A stretch of 64,000 nucleotides of DNA from JAVKBW01 sp040222995. Its GTDB lineage: Bacteria > Pseudomonadota > Alphaproteobacteria > UBA8366 > Aestuariispiraceae. The notes beneath the pieces are model-generated. The model had not been told where the DNA came from. It saw only the letters and a list, made by a program, of their open reading frames with translations, and did no database searches. Shown here in pieces: positions 8,835-17,177 of the stretch. The stretch lies in the NCBI GenBank assembly GCA_040222995.1, contig JAVKBW010000016.1, positions 124,001-188,000 of the forward strand, read 5' to 3'. The number at the start of each line of letters is the position of its first letter. The stretch's first letter is position 1. The position numbers were made by a program, and so were the translations under genes.

Positions 8835-9029
8835 TCAGTGCTTTACGGCGACCAGGACAACGCCCAGTCGGTCTTCAAGCGATTTCAGTTTCTGCAGTTT
8901 TTTCGTATCGAGCGGCGCGGGGCTTAAATCCACGGGCTGCATGGCCAGCAGCGGCGTACCGATTTCATTTTCGGCTGCTTTTATCGCAGCCAGGTCGTCG
9001 GCTTCCACATCGGCGAATGAATACAGCAT
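8835..9029 (-). CDS. Small conserved-type hypothetical protein (64 aa)
   Basis: A 64-residue protein starting MLYSFADVEADDLAAI and ending LGVVLVAVKH. It has a clear Shine-Dalgarno (AGGAGAAGGAGA) 6-17 bases upstream of the ATG at 9029; a TTG codon directly before it is a less likely start. The composition is normal for a soluble protein, with an amphipathic KKLQKLKSLEDRL helix near the end. It converges on gatB with 8 bp between stop codons. I do not recognise a family, but the strong ribosome binding site and codon pattern support a real gene. Confidence 0.6.
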   Translation of the reverse strand: MLYSFADVEADDLAAIKAAENEIGTPLLAMQPVDLSPAPLDTKKLQKLKSLEDRLGVVLVAVKH

Positions 9030-9165
9030 CAAGGGTCTCCTTCTCCTGTTTCAGCACATCCTGAAAGTCAGTATACCCGAAAGGCGATCATTCTGAATGA
9101 TTGTTATTTATGCCGATTATAGCCATGATTCGGGCGCTACAGGATAACCAGCGAGGCTGACGGGC

Positions 9166-9879
9166 GTGTTCATTCCGTTGCATCACGGACAGGTACTGAA
9201 GCGGATTCCCTTCCAGCTTGTTACGGCGGGGATAATCTGCTTCTGCGTTATCGTCTTTTTTTATCAGGCGAATCTGATGCCGCCGCAGTTTGTCACCTTT
9301 ATTTTCCAGTATGGCGCCATTCCCTCCGTTGTATTGGGCGAACACACGGTCGATCCCGCTATAAACCCGTTCCCGCCGACACTGACCCTGCTGAGCAGCC
9401 TGTTCGTGCATGGCGGCTGGTGGCACCTGACGACGAATATGGTGTTTCTGTATGTCTTCGGCGCGATGGTGGAAGATGCGATGGGACACTGGCAGTTTCT
9501 GATTTTCTATCTGCTGTGCGGGGTACTGGCGACGCTGCTGTATGTGACCGGCGACAATTCGTCGGTGCAGCCGCTGGTCGGCGCGAGCGGGGCGGTATCG
9601 GGCGTTATCGTTGCGTATCTGGCGCTTCATCCCCGGGTCAAGCTGTGGGGGCTGGCGTTCGGCGCGATTCCGCTGAAGCTGCCGGTCTGGGTTTTCGTCG
9701 GCTGCTGGATCGGCCTCCAGTTCTACAATGTTTTCATCGGAACCGACCAGAAGGTCGAGGGCGCAAATGTCGCCTGGCTGGCGCATGTCGGCGGGCTGAT
9801 CGCGGGCGCGGTGCTGCTGCCGTTTTTCAAGCGGCCGGAAATCAAGCTTTTTCAACGCAATACCGACGACGATACCTGA
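9166..9879 (+). CDS. Rhomboid-family intramembrane serine protease
   Basis: A 237-residue inner-membrane protein with six predicted hydrophobic segments. The rhomboid hallmarks are GGWWHLTTN (His87, Asn91), the nucleophile motif GASGAVSG (Ser141) and the catalytic His207 in AHVGGLIAG. The Ser/His dyad is therefore intact and cleavage of transmembrane substrates is expected. Translation starts at GTG 9166. The stop codon abuts the ATG of the trans-sulfuration enzyme gene. The substrate is unknown. Confidence 0.9.
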   Translation: MFIPLHHGQVLKRIPFQLVTAGIICFCVIVFFYQANLMPPQFVTFIFQYGAIPSVVLGEHTVDPAINPFPPTLTLLSSLFVHGGWWHLTTNMVFLYVFGAMVEDAMGHWQFLIFYLLCGVLATLLYVTGDNSSVQPLVGASGAVSGVIVAYLALHPRVKLWGLAFGAIPLKLPVWVFVGCWIGLQFYNVFIGTDQKVEGANVAWLAHVGGLIAGAVLLPFFKRPEIKLFQRNTDDDT

Positions 9880-11028
9880 ATGGCTGACGACGGAAAACTG
9901 CACCCGGATACGGTTCTCGCCCAGGGTCTGGGATGGGAAGACGAGGCGACAGGGGCTGTTGTGCCGCCGGTTCACCTGACGACGACCTATGCCAGAAACG
10001 AAGCCTATGAACTGCCCGATGGCCGGTCCTATGCGCGGCCGGACGGCAAGGCGGTGTTGCAGGCCGAAGCGATGCTGTCGGCGCTGGAAGGGGCTGCTGC
10101 CGCGCTGAGCTTCGGGTCGGGGCTGGCGGCCTGCACCGCACCGTTCCATGCGCTGAAATCCGGCGACCACGCGGTCGCGCCTGCCAGCATGTATCACGGC
10201 ATGGTCAGTTGGCTGAAGGAATTTCCACCGGCCTGGGGAATTAAGATCGATTTCGTGCCGCCTGGCGATATGGCGGCGCTGCAGGCCGCCCTGAAACCCG
10301 GAAAGACGAAACTGGTCTGGATCGAGACGCCGTCGAACCCGACATGGATCGTCACCGATATCGCGGCGGCGGCCGACCTTGCCCATGCCGCCGGTGCGGC
10401 CCTTGCCGTGGATTCCACATCGGCGACGCCGATCCTGACCCGGCCCCTGGCTTTGGGCGCGGATCTGGTGTGTCATTCGGCGACCAAATATCTGAACGGT
10501 CATTCCGATGTGCTGGCGGGCATGCTGGCCTGTCGGGAAGACACCCCCTACTGGCGGCGTATCGTCTTGCACCGGGCGCTGGCCGGGCCGGTGCTGGGCG
10601 CGCTGGACGCCTATCTGCTGACGCGCGGCATGAAGACCCTGCATCTGCGGGTGGCGCGGCAATGCGACAATGCGATGGCGCTTGCGCGGTTTTTGAAATC
10701 CAGACCCGAAGTTTCGGCTGTCCGCTATCCCGGTCTCGAGGACGATCCGGGCCACGCCATCGCGAAACGGCAAATGGCCGGCGGCTTCGGCGGCATGCTG
10801 TCGTTTCATCTGGCCGGCGGGCGGCAGGCGGCGCTGGGTTTTTGCGGCAGGCTGACGGTGATCAAGCGGGCGACGTCTCTCGGCGGCACGGAAACGCTGG
10901 TCGAACACCGGCATTCCATCGAGCCGCCGGAAACCGAAGTGCCGGAAGACATGCTGCGCCTGTCGGCCGGTATCGAGGACGCCGACGATCTGATCGCCGA
11001 TATGAAGGCAGCTTTCACGGCGAGCTGA
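9880..11028 (+). CDS. Cystathionine gamma-synthase/lyase-family PLP enzyme
   Basis: A 382-residue trans-sulfuration enzyme of the Cys/Met metabolism PLP family. Visible are YARPDGKAVLQAEAMLSALEG near the N-terminus, WIETPSNPTW and the Schiff-base motif CHSATKYLNGHSD with Lys203. The C-terminal segment SLGGTETLVEHRHS is typical of the family. Cystathionine gamma-synthase, cystathionine beta-lyase and methionine gamma-lyase cannot be separated with confidence by eye. It begins immediately after the rhomboid stop codon, an arrangement with no obvious functional link. Confidence 0.87.
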   Translation: MADDGKLHPDTVLAQGLGWEDEATGAVVPPVHLTTTYARNEAYELPDGRSYARPDGKAVLQAEAMLSALEGAAAALSFGSGLAACTAPFHALKSGDHAVAPASMYHGMVSWLKEFPPAWGIKIDFVPPGDMAALQAALKPGKTKLVWIETPSNPTWIVTDIAAAADLAHAAGAALAVDSTSATPILTRPLALGADLVCHSATKYLNGHSDVLAGMLACREDTPYWRRIVLHRALAGPVLGALDAYLLTRGMKTLHLRVARQCDNAMALARFLKSRPEVSAVRYPGLEDDPGHAIAKRQMAGGFGGMLSFHLAGGRQAALGFCGRLTVIKRATSLGGTETLVEHRHSIEPPETEVPEDMLRLSAGIEDADDLIADMKAAFTAS

Positions 11029-11034
11029 CCGTTG

Positions 11035-12765
11035 TCAGACAACCTTGTAGAGTTTTGCATACAGGTGATCGTTGGCGATCAGGTCATCGTGCGTGCCGGA
11101 TTCGACCAGCCGCCCGTCTTCAATTACGTGGATGGTGTCGGCCTCGACGACCGTCGAGAGGCGGTGCGCGATCATCAGCACGGTGCGGCCCTGCATCAGC
11201 CGTTCCAGCGCCTGCTGGATCAGTTTTTCGGTTTCCGCATCCAGCGCCGAGGTCGCCTCGTCCAGCAGCAGGATCGGCGCGTCCTTGTAGATCGCGCGGG
11301 CGATGGCCAGACGCTGCCGCTGTCCGCCGGAAAGTTTGACGCCCATTTCGCCGAGCACCGTGTCGTAGCCGTCGTCCAGATTGCGGATGAAGTCATCCGC
11401 CTCGGCCATTTCGGCGGCGGCATGCACGCGTTCCATGTCCGGGTCCCGTTCGGCAAAGGCGATATTGGCGGCCACGGTTTCGTTGAAGATCGTCGCTTCC
11501 TGACTGACCAGCGCGATTGCGCCACGCAAGGACGGCACCGTCACATCGTTGATCGGCTGGCCGTCGATGCGGATGGTGCCGGATGTCGGTTCGTACAGCC
11601 GCATCAGAAGGTTGAAAATCGTCGTCTTGCCGGCGCCGGACGGCCCGACCAGTGCGACCCGGCTGCCTGCGGGAACCTCAAGGCTCAAGCCCTGCAGGAC
11701 CGGGCGGTCGCCATAGGCGAAATCGACATTCTCGAAACTGACCGCGCCGTCCGAAACAGCCAGCGGTTTCGACCCCTGCCGTTCGTGGATCGTCGGCTTG
11801 ATGTCGATGGCTTCGAACACGCGCGTCGCGCCGGCAAGGCCCTGCTGCAGGCTGGCGTTCAGGGTGGCGATGCTGCGCATCGGCTGATAGGCGAACATCA
11901 GCGCTGCCAGAAATGACATAATCTCGCCCGGCGTTGCATCGCCGTCGGCGACCTGGATCGACCCGAAGATGATCAGCGTGGCCACTGCGATGCCGCCCAG
12001 CGTTTCCATGATCGGGTAGCTGCGCGACCGAACCTCGACGGCTTTCAGGTGGATCGCCGCCAGCCGGCCGAACAGGTCGTCCGACCGTTCCTGGGCGTGC
12101 GGTTCAGCGCAGTAGGATTTCACCAGCTTGATGCCGCGCAACCGGTCGGCGACCAGACCCAGCATGCTGGCGGTGCGTTCCTGCTGCGCTTTCGAAACCC
12201 GGCGCAGTTTCTTGCCGAGGATAACGATGGGCAGGACGGAAATCGGGAACACGGCGAAGACCAGGCAGGCAAGCTGCCAGTTCTGGTAAAACATCAGGCC
12301 GACCATGAAGACCAGCACGACGAAATCGCGCACCATGCCGGTGATCGACTTCACGACCGCGTCCCGCAGCACGTAGCTGTCGGCGACGAACCGGCTGACA
12401 AGCTGGTCGGTGCCGTCCTGGTACAGCCGGGCAAGGTCGGCCCGCAACACGCTTCTCATCATGTCCGACTGCATTTGCGCGATCAGCCGGAAGCCCATCT
12501 TGTTCATCAGCACGGCCTGGCCGTAATTGGCGAAGCCCTTGAACGACGACACCAGAAGAATGGCGATCGGCGCGGCGTAGATGTAAAAGTCGTCGCCGTG
12601 GATCAGCGCCTTGTCGATGGCGGGCTGGATAAGCCAGGCCTGCGCGCCGGTCGTAAGGCCGCCCAGAAGCAGCAGGATGGCGGCCGGGATGATGAAACGG
12701 ATATACCCTTTCATGTAATCCCGCCAGAGCCGTTTCACCAACGCGCCGGTCGATTGATTCTGCAT
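11035..12765 (-). CDS. MsbA-type ABC exporter (fused permease and ATPase)
   Basis: A 576-residue half-transporter: six transmembrane segments in the first ~310 residues and a C-terminal ATPase. The ATPase shows GPSGAGKTTIFNLL (Walker A), LVSQEATIFN (Q-loop), LSGGQRQRLAIARAIY (signature), ILLLDEATSALD (Walker B) and MIAHRLSTV (H-loop). The domain order and length match lipid/lipid A flippases of the MsbA group, though drug exporters look similar. It converges with the trans-sulfuration gene, with only a few bases between the stop codons. I leave the symbol blank because other alphaproteobacterial exporters share these features. Confidence 0.87.
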   Translation of the reverse strand: MQNQSTGALVKRLWRDYMKGYIRFIIPAAILLLLGGLTTGAQAWLIQPAIDKALIHGDDFYIYAAPIAILLVSSFKGFANYGQAVLMNKMGFRLIAQMQSDMMRSVLRADLARLYQDGTDQLVSRFVADSYVLRDAVVKSITGMVRDFVVLVFMVGLMFYQNWQLACLVFAVFPISVLPIVILGKKLRRVSKAQQERTASMLGLVADRLRGIKLVKSYCAEPHAQERSDDLFGRLAAIHLKAVEVRSRSYPIMETLGGIAVATLIIFGSIQVADGDATPGEIMSFLAALMFAYQPMRSIATLNASLQQGLAGATRVFEAIDIKPTIHERQGSKPLAVSDGAVSFENVDFAYGDRPVLQGLSLEVPAGSRVALVGPSGAGKTTIFNLLMRLYEPTSGTIRIDGQPINDVTVPSLRGAIALVSQEATIFNETVAANIAFAERDPDMERVHAAAEMAEADDFIRNLDDGYDTVLGEMGVKLSGGQRQRLAIARAIYKDAPILLLDEATSALDAETEKLIQQALERLMQGRTVLMIAHRLSTVVEADTIHVIEDGRLVESGTHDDLIANDHLYAKLYKVV

Positions 12766-12967
12766 CGAACTTTGTCTGCCAGGTTAGGATAAAGGCCGCT
12801 TGCCTGTTTGATTCCGGTACGCACGCGGTCCGGATAGATGCCAGATAACAAGCCCGGTCTGGAATGTCCACTTTCTGCATGGCTGGGTTGCATCCGGAAC
12901 TGGCCGGTTTTTGCGTCGGGTCGCGTATGATAACACTTGTCGTTTGCAGTTAATGGAGAGAGCAGGA

Positions 12968-13603
12968 ATGACGACAATAGACCTTTATACCTTTTCAACA
13001 CCGAACGGCTACAAGGCGTCGATCATGCTTGAAGAGGTCGGTCTCGACTACGACGTTCACAAGATCGATATCACGAAAGACGACCAGTTCGCGTCGGATT
13101 TTCTGAAAATCAGCCCGAACAACAAGATCCCGGCCATCGTCGACCGCGACAACGGCCTGGCCCTGATGGAATCCGGCGCGATCCTGATCTATCTGGCGCG
13201 CAAGACCGGGCGGTTTCTGGTGCCGGACGGCGAACCGTACTGGCGCTGCATGGAATGGCTGATGTGGCAGATGGGCGGATTCGGCCCGATGCTGGGCCAG
13301 GCGCACCACTTCTACCAATTCAACCCTGATGTCTCTGACTATGCGAAAAACCGCTATACCGGCGAGGCGAAACGGCTCTACGGCGTTCTCGACAAACGGC
13401 TTGGCGAGGCCGGCTATCTGGCCGGCGACTATTCGATCGCCGATATCGCAACCTTCCCCTGGGCGGCGCGGCATCCGTGGCAGAATATCGACCTGAACGA
13501 CTTTCCCAACGTTCTGCGCTGGTACAATGAAATCGCCGACCGGCCGGCGGTTCAGAAAGGCGTGCTGGTGCCGAACCCCGACTACGTCTTGCCGAGGCCG
13601 TGA
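12968..13603 (+). CDS. Glutathione S-transferase-like protein (YfcG/Ure2-like)
   Basis: A 211-residue GST-fold protein. The N-terminal thioredoxin-like domain begins with YTFSTPNGYKASIMLEEV and contains SPNNKIPAIVD with the cis-Pro glutathione-binding turn, followed by ALMESGAILIYLA. The C-terminal helical domain ends with SIADIATFPWAARHPW. The TPNGYK motif points to the Nu-class disulfide-bond oxidoreductases such as YfcG. The start at 12968 is supported by a GGAGAGAG ribosome site. The stop overlaps the next gene's ATG by one base (TGATG), so the two are coupled. Confidence 0.9.
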   Translation: MTTIDLYTFSTPNGYKASIMLEEVGLDYDVHKIDITKDDQFASDFLKISPNNKIPAIVDRDNGLALMESGAILIYLARKTGRFLVPDGEPYWRCMEWLMWQMGGFGPMLGQAHHFYQFNPDVSDYAKNRYTGEAKRLYGVLDKRLGEAGYLAGDYSIADIATFPWAARHPWQNIDLNDFPNVLRWYNEIADRPAVQKGVLVPNPDYVLPRP

Positions 13604-14580
13604 TGGCGACAGGCATGCAGCCGGAACCGCCCTGCATCATCGACGGCGCGGCCGTCGATGCGCTGCTCGACTGGCCGTCCGTGACCGAGGCGCTGGCGGC
13701 GGGTCACCGGTTGCCGCCCGGGCCGGTGAAATCGTCGCATAACGAATACGGCGTCAATTCGATCATGAACCTGTCGGCCTGGATCGACGGGCTGGGCGCG
13801 GCGGTCAAATCCTGCTCGCTGTTTCCCGAAAACACCCCGCCGGTGGAAACCGTGCAGGGCGTCGTCATTCTGTACGATGCCGATGACGGCCACCCGAAGG
13901 CCATCATCGACGGCGCGTCGCTGACCCGCTGGAAAACCGTCGGCGACAGCCTGCTGGGCGCGACGTATCTGGCGCCGGAAAATCCGAAGACCCTGCTGAT
14001 CGTCGGGGCGGGCGTTATCGGCATTACCGCCGCGCAGGCCTATCCGGCCCTATTTCCGACAATCGATACCGTGCTGGTCTGGAATCGCGATCAGGGGCGG
14101 TTGCGCGACAGCGTTGATCGGCTGCGGGCGATGCTGGACGGTGTTTCGGTTGAAGCGGCCGCTGATCTTGAGGCGGCAACGGGCAGGGCGGATATCGTCT
14201 CCTGCGCCACACGGGCCGTTGAGCCGGTGATCCTTGGTGACTGGCTGCGGCCGGGCCAGCATCTCGACCTCATCGGCGCCTACCTACCCGACATGCGCGA
14301 AGCCGACGACGCCGCCATGCAGCGGGCCTCGCTCTATATCGACAACCACGCCAACACCGTCGCCTCGACCGGCGATTTCCTGATTCCGCTGGCCAACGGC
14401 AGCATCGCGGACTCCGACGTGAGGGCGGATTTGTACGCCCTGTCGACGGCCGGGAGGCCGCCCCGCGACGCGTCGGAAATCACGCTTTTCAAGAACGGTG
14501 GCGGCGCGCATATGGACCTGATGGTGGCCGATCTTGTGCATCGCCGATTCCGGGAGGAGAATCCGCAACACGTTGATTGA
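13603..14580 (+). CDS. Ornithine cyclodeaminase / mu-crystallin family protein
   Basis: A 325-residue NAD(P)-dependent enzyme of the OCD/mu-crystallin family. The substrate part contains the VKSCSLFPENT and GVVILYDADDGHPKAIIDG blocks. The Rossmann part contains LLIVGAGVIGITAAQAYPAL. Family members deaminate and cyclise ornithine or reduce cyclic ketimines or imino acids. The ATG overlaps the stop of the GST gene. It ends shortly before tRNA-Ser, which marks the edge of the ordinary chromosomal block. Confidence 0.88.
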   Translation: MATGMQPEPPCIIDGAAVDALLDWPSVTEALAAGHRLPPGPVKSSHNEYGVNSIMNLSAWIDGLGAAVKSCSLFPENTPPVETVQGVVILYDADDGHPKAIIDGASLTRWKTVGDSLLGATYLAPENPKTLLIVGAGVIGITAAQAYPALFPTIDTVLVWNRDQGRLRDSVDRLRAMLDGVSVEAAADLEAATGRADIVSCATRAVEPVILGDWLRPGQHLDLIGAYLPDMREADDAAMQRASLYIDNHANTVASTGDFLIPLANGSIADSDVRADLYALSTAGRPPRDASEITLFKNGGGAHMDLMVADLVHRRFREENPQHVD

Positions 14581-14668
14581 CACGGGCCACAGCGGGCGTT
14601 ACGAAACGCGGCTTGACCACGAAGCCGACGGGTCGTCGGGCAGTGATGCGACGGACCGGCCGGAATGC

Positions 14669-14757
14669 GGAGAGGTGGCAGAGTGGTAATGCAGCGGATT
14701 GCTAATCCGTCATCGGGTCATACCGATGCCCGGGTTCGAGTCCCGGTCTCTCCGCCA
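14669..14757 (+). tRNA. tRNA-Ser(GCT)
   Basis: An 89-base tRNA with encoded CCA. The acceptor stem pairs GGAGAGG with TCTCTCC, including one G-T wobble. The anticodon arm is CGGA-TTGCTAA-TCCG with anticodon GCT, reading AGC/AGU. The long variable arm (CATCGGGTCATACCGATG) is diagnostic of a class II tRNA, and the T arm shows GGTTCGAGTCC. Several accessory and mobile-element remnants follow directly downstream, so its 3' end is a candidate integration site. I did not find a repeated 3' end in the window. Confidence 0.97.
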
Positions 14758-14893
14758 CTTTCTTCAACAAAATCAACGCTATAATACTAACACATTTCCC
14801 ATTCAAAGTCATACCCATAAACCGGGCTTTACACTGCCATCCGTCCGGTTTGACACTTTCGTTTTGGCTTCGTTCAGCTTTCTCGATGGTTGT

Positions 14894-15424
14894 CTAGGGA
14901 TCAGACAAGTGCAAGTTCAACTCACGAATGGCATTGACGACCTGTTCGAACATCAAGAACTCATATCCCTTGACCTCGCCGTCCCAGTCAATTTCCCTGC
15001 AATCAGGATCACAACCGATCTCCATATAAGCTCTATACTTACTCAGCTTGTATAGAGTTTCTGTAACCTTGGTGAGCATTGTTTGGTTCTCGGTGATATC
15101 CAGCATGCCGATTAATCTGGGAAGATTATGCGCGAGGTCATTACGGTGTTTACGTAGCGCTTGGACGTTCAGGATATCGGCAGAATCGAGTGCCTCCATG
15201 TGGTCCTTGAGGTATAGAAGGCATGCTTCGAACTCATTCTTGTGCAGGGCTAGCACGTCATTTTCGTAGGAATTGAATGGCATGCCATTTTGGAACTTAG
15301 AGTCTTTGTAAAAAAGCCTGATTGGTTCCACGATCATTCCTCTTACTAGCTCGTAAGCGACCATGATGAATCCTGTGTACAGGAGTGTTTCTTTGGCACC
15401 ACTAGGCATCCTAAGCTTATCCAT
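14894..15424 (-). CDS. AT-rich hypothetical protein with HEPN-like RNDLAH motif
   Basis: A 176-residue protein, clearly lower in GC than its neighbours, lying between tRNA-Ser and an IS3 remnant. The N-terminus has a hydrophobic stretch (LLYTGFIMVAYELV). The centre has acidic helices and then ALRKHRNDLAHNLP, in which R94 and H99 fit the Rx4-6H signature of HEPN domains, with the polar residue after Arg that is usual there. HEPN proteins are often RNases in toxin-antitoxin or defence loci, but many are inactive. No antitoxin-like partner (such as an MNT nucleotidyltransferase) is visible next to it. The HEPN assignment is inferred from a short motif only. Confidence 0.65.
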   Translation of the reverse strand: MDKLRMPSGAKETLLYTGFIMVAYELVRGMIVEPIRLFYKDSKFQNGMPFNSYENDVLALHKNEFEACLLYLKDHMEALDSADILNVQALRKHRNDLAHNLPRLIGMLDITENQTMLTKVTETLYKLSKYRAYMEIGCDPDCREIDWDGEVKGYEFLMFEQVVNAIRELNLHLSDP

Positions 15425-15463
15425 TCGCTTTGCTATCTTGCTTATTGAGGTGCCCCGAGTTTA

Positions 15464-15802
15464 CTAGACACCCTCGGTTCTCGTTTTCTGCTGCCGTTCG
15501 TATTCGGCAGGCGACAACATCCCGTTTCTCACACGGTTACGCTTCGGGTTGTAGAACATCTCGATGTAGTCGAACACATCCTGCCGTGCTTCGTCACGGG
15601 TCTTGTAGGTGCGGCGCCGTATTCGTTCTCGCTTGAGCAGGTTGAAGAAGCTTTCGGCGACGGCGTTATCGTGGCAGTTCCCGCGGCGTCTCATGGAATG
15701 TTCTAGGTTGTGGGCCTTCAGGAACGACGCCCAGTCCATGCTGGTAAACTGCGAGCCCTGGTCGGAGTGGATCAACACTTTGTTCGTCGGTTTGCGCCGC
15801 CG
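15464..15802 (-). pseudogene. Truncated IS3-family transposase (OrfB C-terminal part)
   Basis: The C-terminal part of an IS3-group integrase-type transposase: KVLIHSDQGSQFTSMDW (second catalytic Asp region), NCHDNAVAESFF (catalytic Glu) and the family end RNGMLSPAEYERQQ. The N-terminal half of OrfB and all of OrfA are missing. In-frame sequence continues upstream to about 15940 but is Arg/Pro-rich and does not look like transposase, so the break is near 15802. A possible right terminus beginning TGAGGTGCCCCGAG is seen at about 15446, running into the coding end. The element is dead. Confidence 0.85.
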
Positions 15803-16044
15803 ACGCGGCGCGGGTGGTGTCGGATCCGGTCGGGATCGTGTCGCTTTGCAAGATGCAGCGGCTTCACGCCACGCCGTGATTCTCGGGGCGGGGTTGAAAT
15901 CCTCAAGTCGCCTGGCTACATCCCCACATATGGCATTCAATCTTGAAACGCTGCCATACCAGGTTTTCCTACAATATGGCCGACACAGGTCGATGTTGTA
16001 TCAAAACCATGAAGCTTCCCGATACCGAACCCGATGGTTTGCAC

Positions 16045-16063
16045 CCTTTCGCCACGCGAAAGG
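16045..16063. promoter_or_regulatory. Perfect inverted repeat in the leader of the betaine transporter operon
   Basis: CCTTTCGC-CAC-GCGAAAGG forms an 8-bp perfect dyad with a 3-base spacer, ending 34 bases before the ATG of the substrate-binding protein gene. It may be a repressor operator or a hairpin in the 5' untranslated region. No T-run follows, so a terminator is unlikely. The role is inferred from position only. Confidence 0.5.
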
Positions 16064-16097
16064 ATGGAAGATGTTTAAAAACCGAAAGGACTGACGC

Positions 16098-17090
16098 ATG
16101 AAAAAGTTACCGATTATCGTGGCAGCCGGCGCGTTTGCCGCTGGCGCCCTTGTCGCGCCCATGGCCGCCCAGGCTCAATCCGGCGAATGTGGCGAAGTAT
16201 CGATCACCGAAATGAACTGGGCCTCGGCCCAGGTCGTGACCAGCGTCGCCTCGTTCATTATGGGGCAGGGCTACGGTTGCGAAGTCAGCGTGGTCTCCTC
16301 CGATACCGTTCCGGCCGTCACGTCGGTCGCCGAGAACGGCGAGCCCGACATCGTGACGGAGTTGTGGTTGAACTCAACCGGCGACACCTACACCGAGCTG
16401 AAGGATGCCGGCAAGGTCGTAGAAGCGGCGCCGGTGCTTAACCCCGGCGGGGTCGAAGGCTGGTGGATTCCCACCTATCTGGCCGAGAAACACCCGGAAC
16501 TGACCACTATCGAGGGTATACTGGAAAATCCCGAGCTTGTGGGCGGGCGCTTTTACAACTGCCCCGAGGGCTGGGGCTGCCGCGTTGTCAGCGACAACCT
16601 GTCGGCCGCGCTGGACCTTGAAGGCCATGGCATCGAGGTCTTCAACGCGGGCTCCGGACAGGTGCTGGCCACTTCTATGGCTGACGCGGTCCTGAACGAA
16701 GAGCCGTGGTTCGGCTACTACTGGGGCCCAACCGTACCGCTGGGCAAGTACGACATGACCAAGGTTGACCTGGGCGGGATCGACGAAGATATCCACGCCC
16801 GCAACGCCAACCCCGACATCGAAAATCCCGGCGTGTCTGACTTCCCGGCAGCGCCGATCTGGACGGTCACCACCAGCACCTTCCAGGAAACCAACCCGGA
16901 AGTGTTCGAGTTCCTGCAGAACATGACCTTCGAGACATCGGACATGAGCGGCGTGCTTGCCTGGAAGGACGAGAACAACGCCTCGGCTGATGAGGCCGCT
17001 GTCTACTATCTGACCAACTTCCAGAACGAGTGGGAAGGCTGGTTGAACGACAGGGCGCGCAGCAACCTCGTGGCGCTTCTGGAGCAGTAA
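16098..17090 (+). CDS. Glycine betaine/TMAO-type ABC transporter substrate-binding protein
   Basis: A 330-residue periplasmic binding protein of the OpuAC/ProX family with a signal peptide cleaved after about residue 26 (MAAQAQ-SGE). Aromatic residues suited to binding a quaternary-ammonium head group are prominent: ITEMNWASA, TELWLNS, GGVEGWWIP and EEPWFGYYWGP. Family members bind glycine betaine, proline betaine, carnitine or trimethylamine N-oxide. The sequence also recalls the marine TMAO-binding TmoX group, but I cannot decide by eye. An AAGGA ribosome site precedes the ATG. It is first in a binding protein-permease-ATPase operon. Confidence 0.88.
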   Translation: MKKLPIIVAAGAFAAGALVAPMAAQAQSGECGEVSITEMNWASAQVVTSVASFIMGQGYGCEVSVVSSDTVPAVTSVAENGEPDIVTELWLNSTGDTYTELKDAGKVVEAAPVLNPGGVEGWWIPTYLAEKHPELTTIEGILENPELVGGRFYNCPEGWGCRVVSDNLSAALDLEGHGIEVFNAGSGQVLATSMADAVLNEEPWFGYYWGPTVPLGKYDMTKVDLGGIDEDIHARNANPDIENPGVSDFPAAPIWTVTTSTFQETNPEVFEFLQNMTFETSDMSGVLAWKDENNASADEAAVYYLTNFQNEWEGWLNDRARSNLVALLEQ

Positions 17091-17177
17091 AACGCTCGAA
17101 AATGATGACGGGGCTGACGCAATGTTGGCCCCGTTATCTTTACGCGCTGTGTGGTCCGAACCGGCCCGGGCGCTGAA

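Noticed and set aside
8822..8839. CTGAC-N6-GTCAG dyad at the convergent ends of gatB and the 64-aa gene as a terminator
   Set aside because: Only five base pairs and no T-tract on either strand; too weak to call.
9088..10914. Long minus-strand open frame (about 608 codons) opposite the rhomboid and trans-sulfuration genes
   Set aside because: Its translation is Arg/Gln/His-rich without motifs, and both plus-strand genes have clear catalytic residues. It is an antisense shadow of GC-rich coding DNA.
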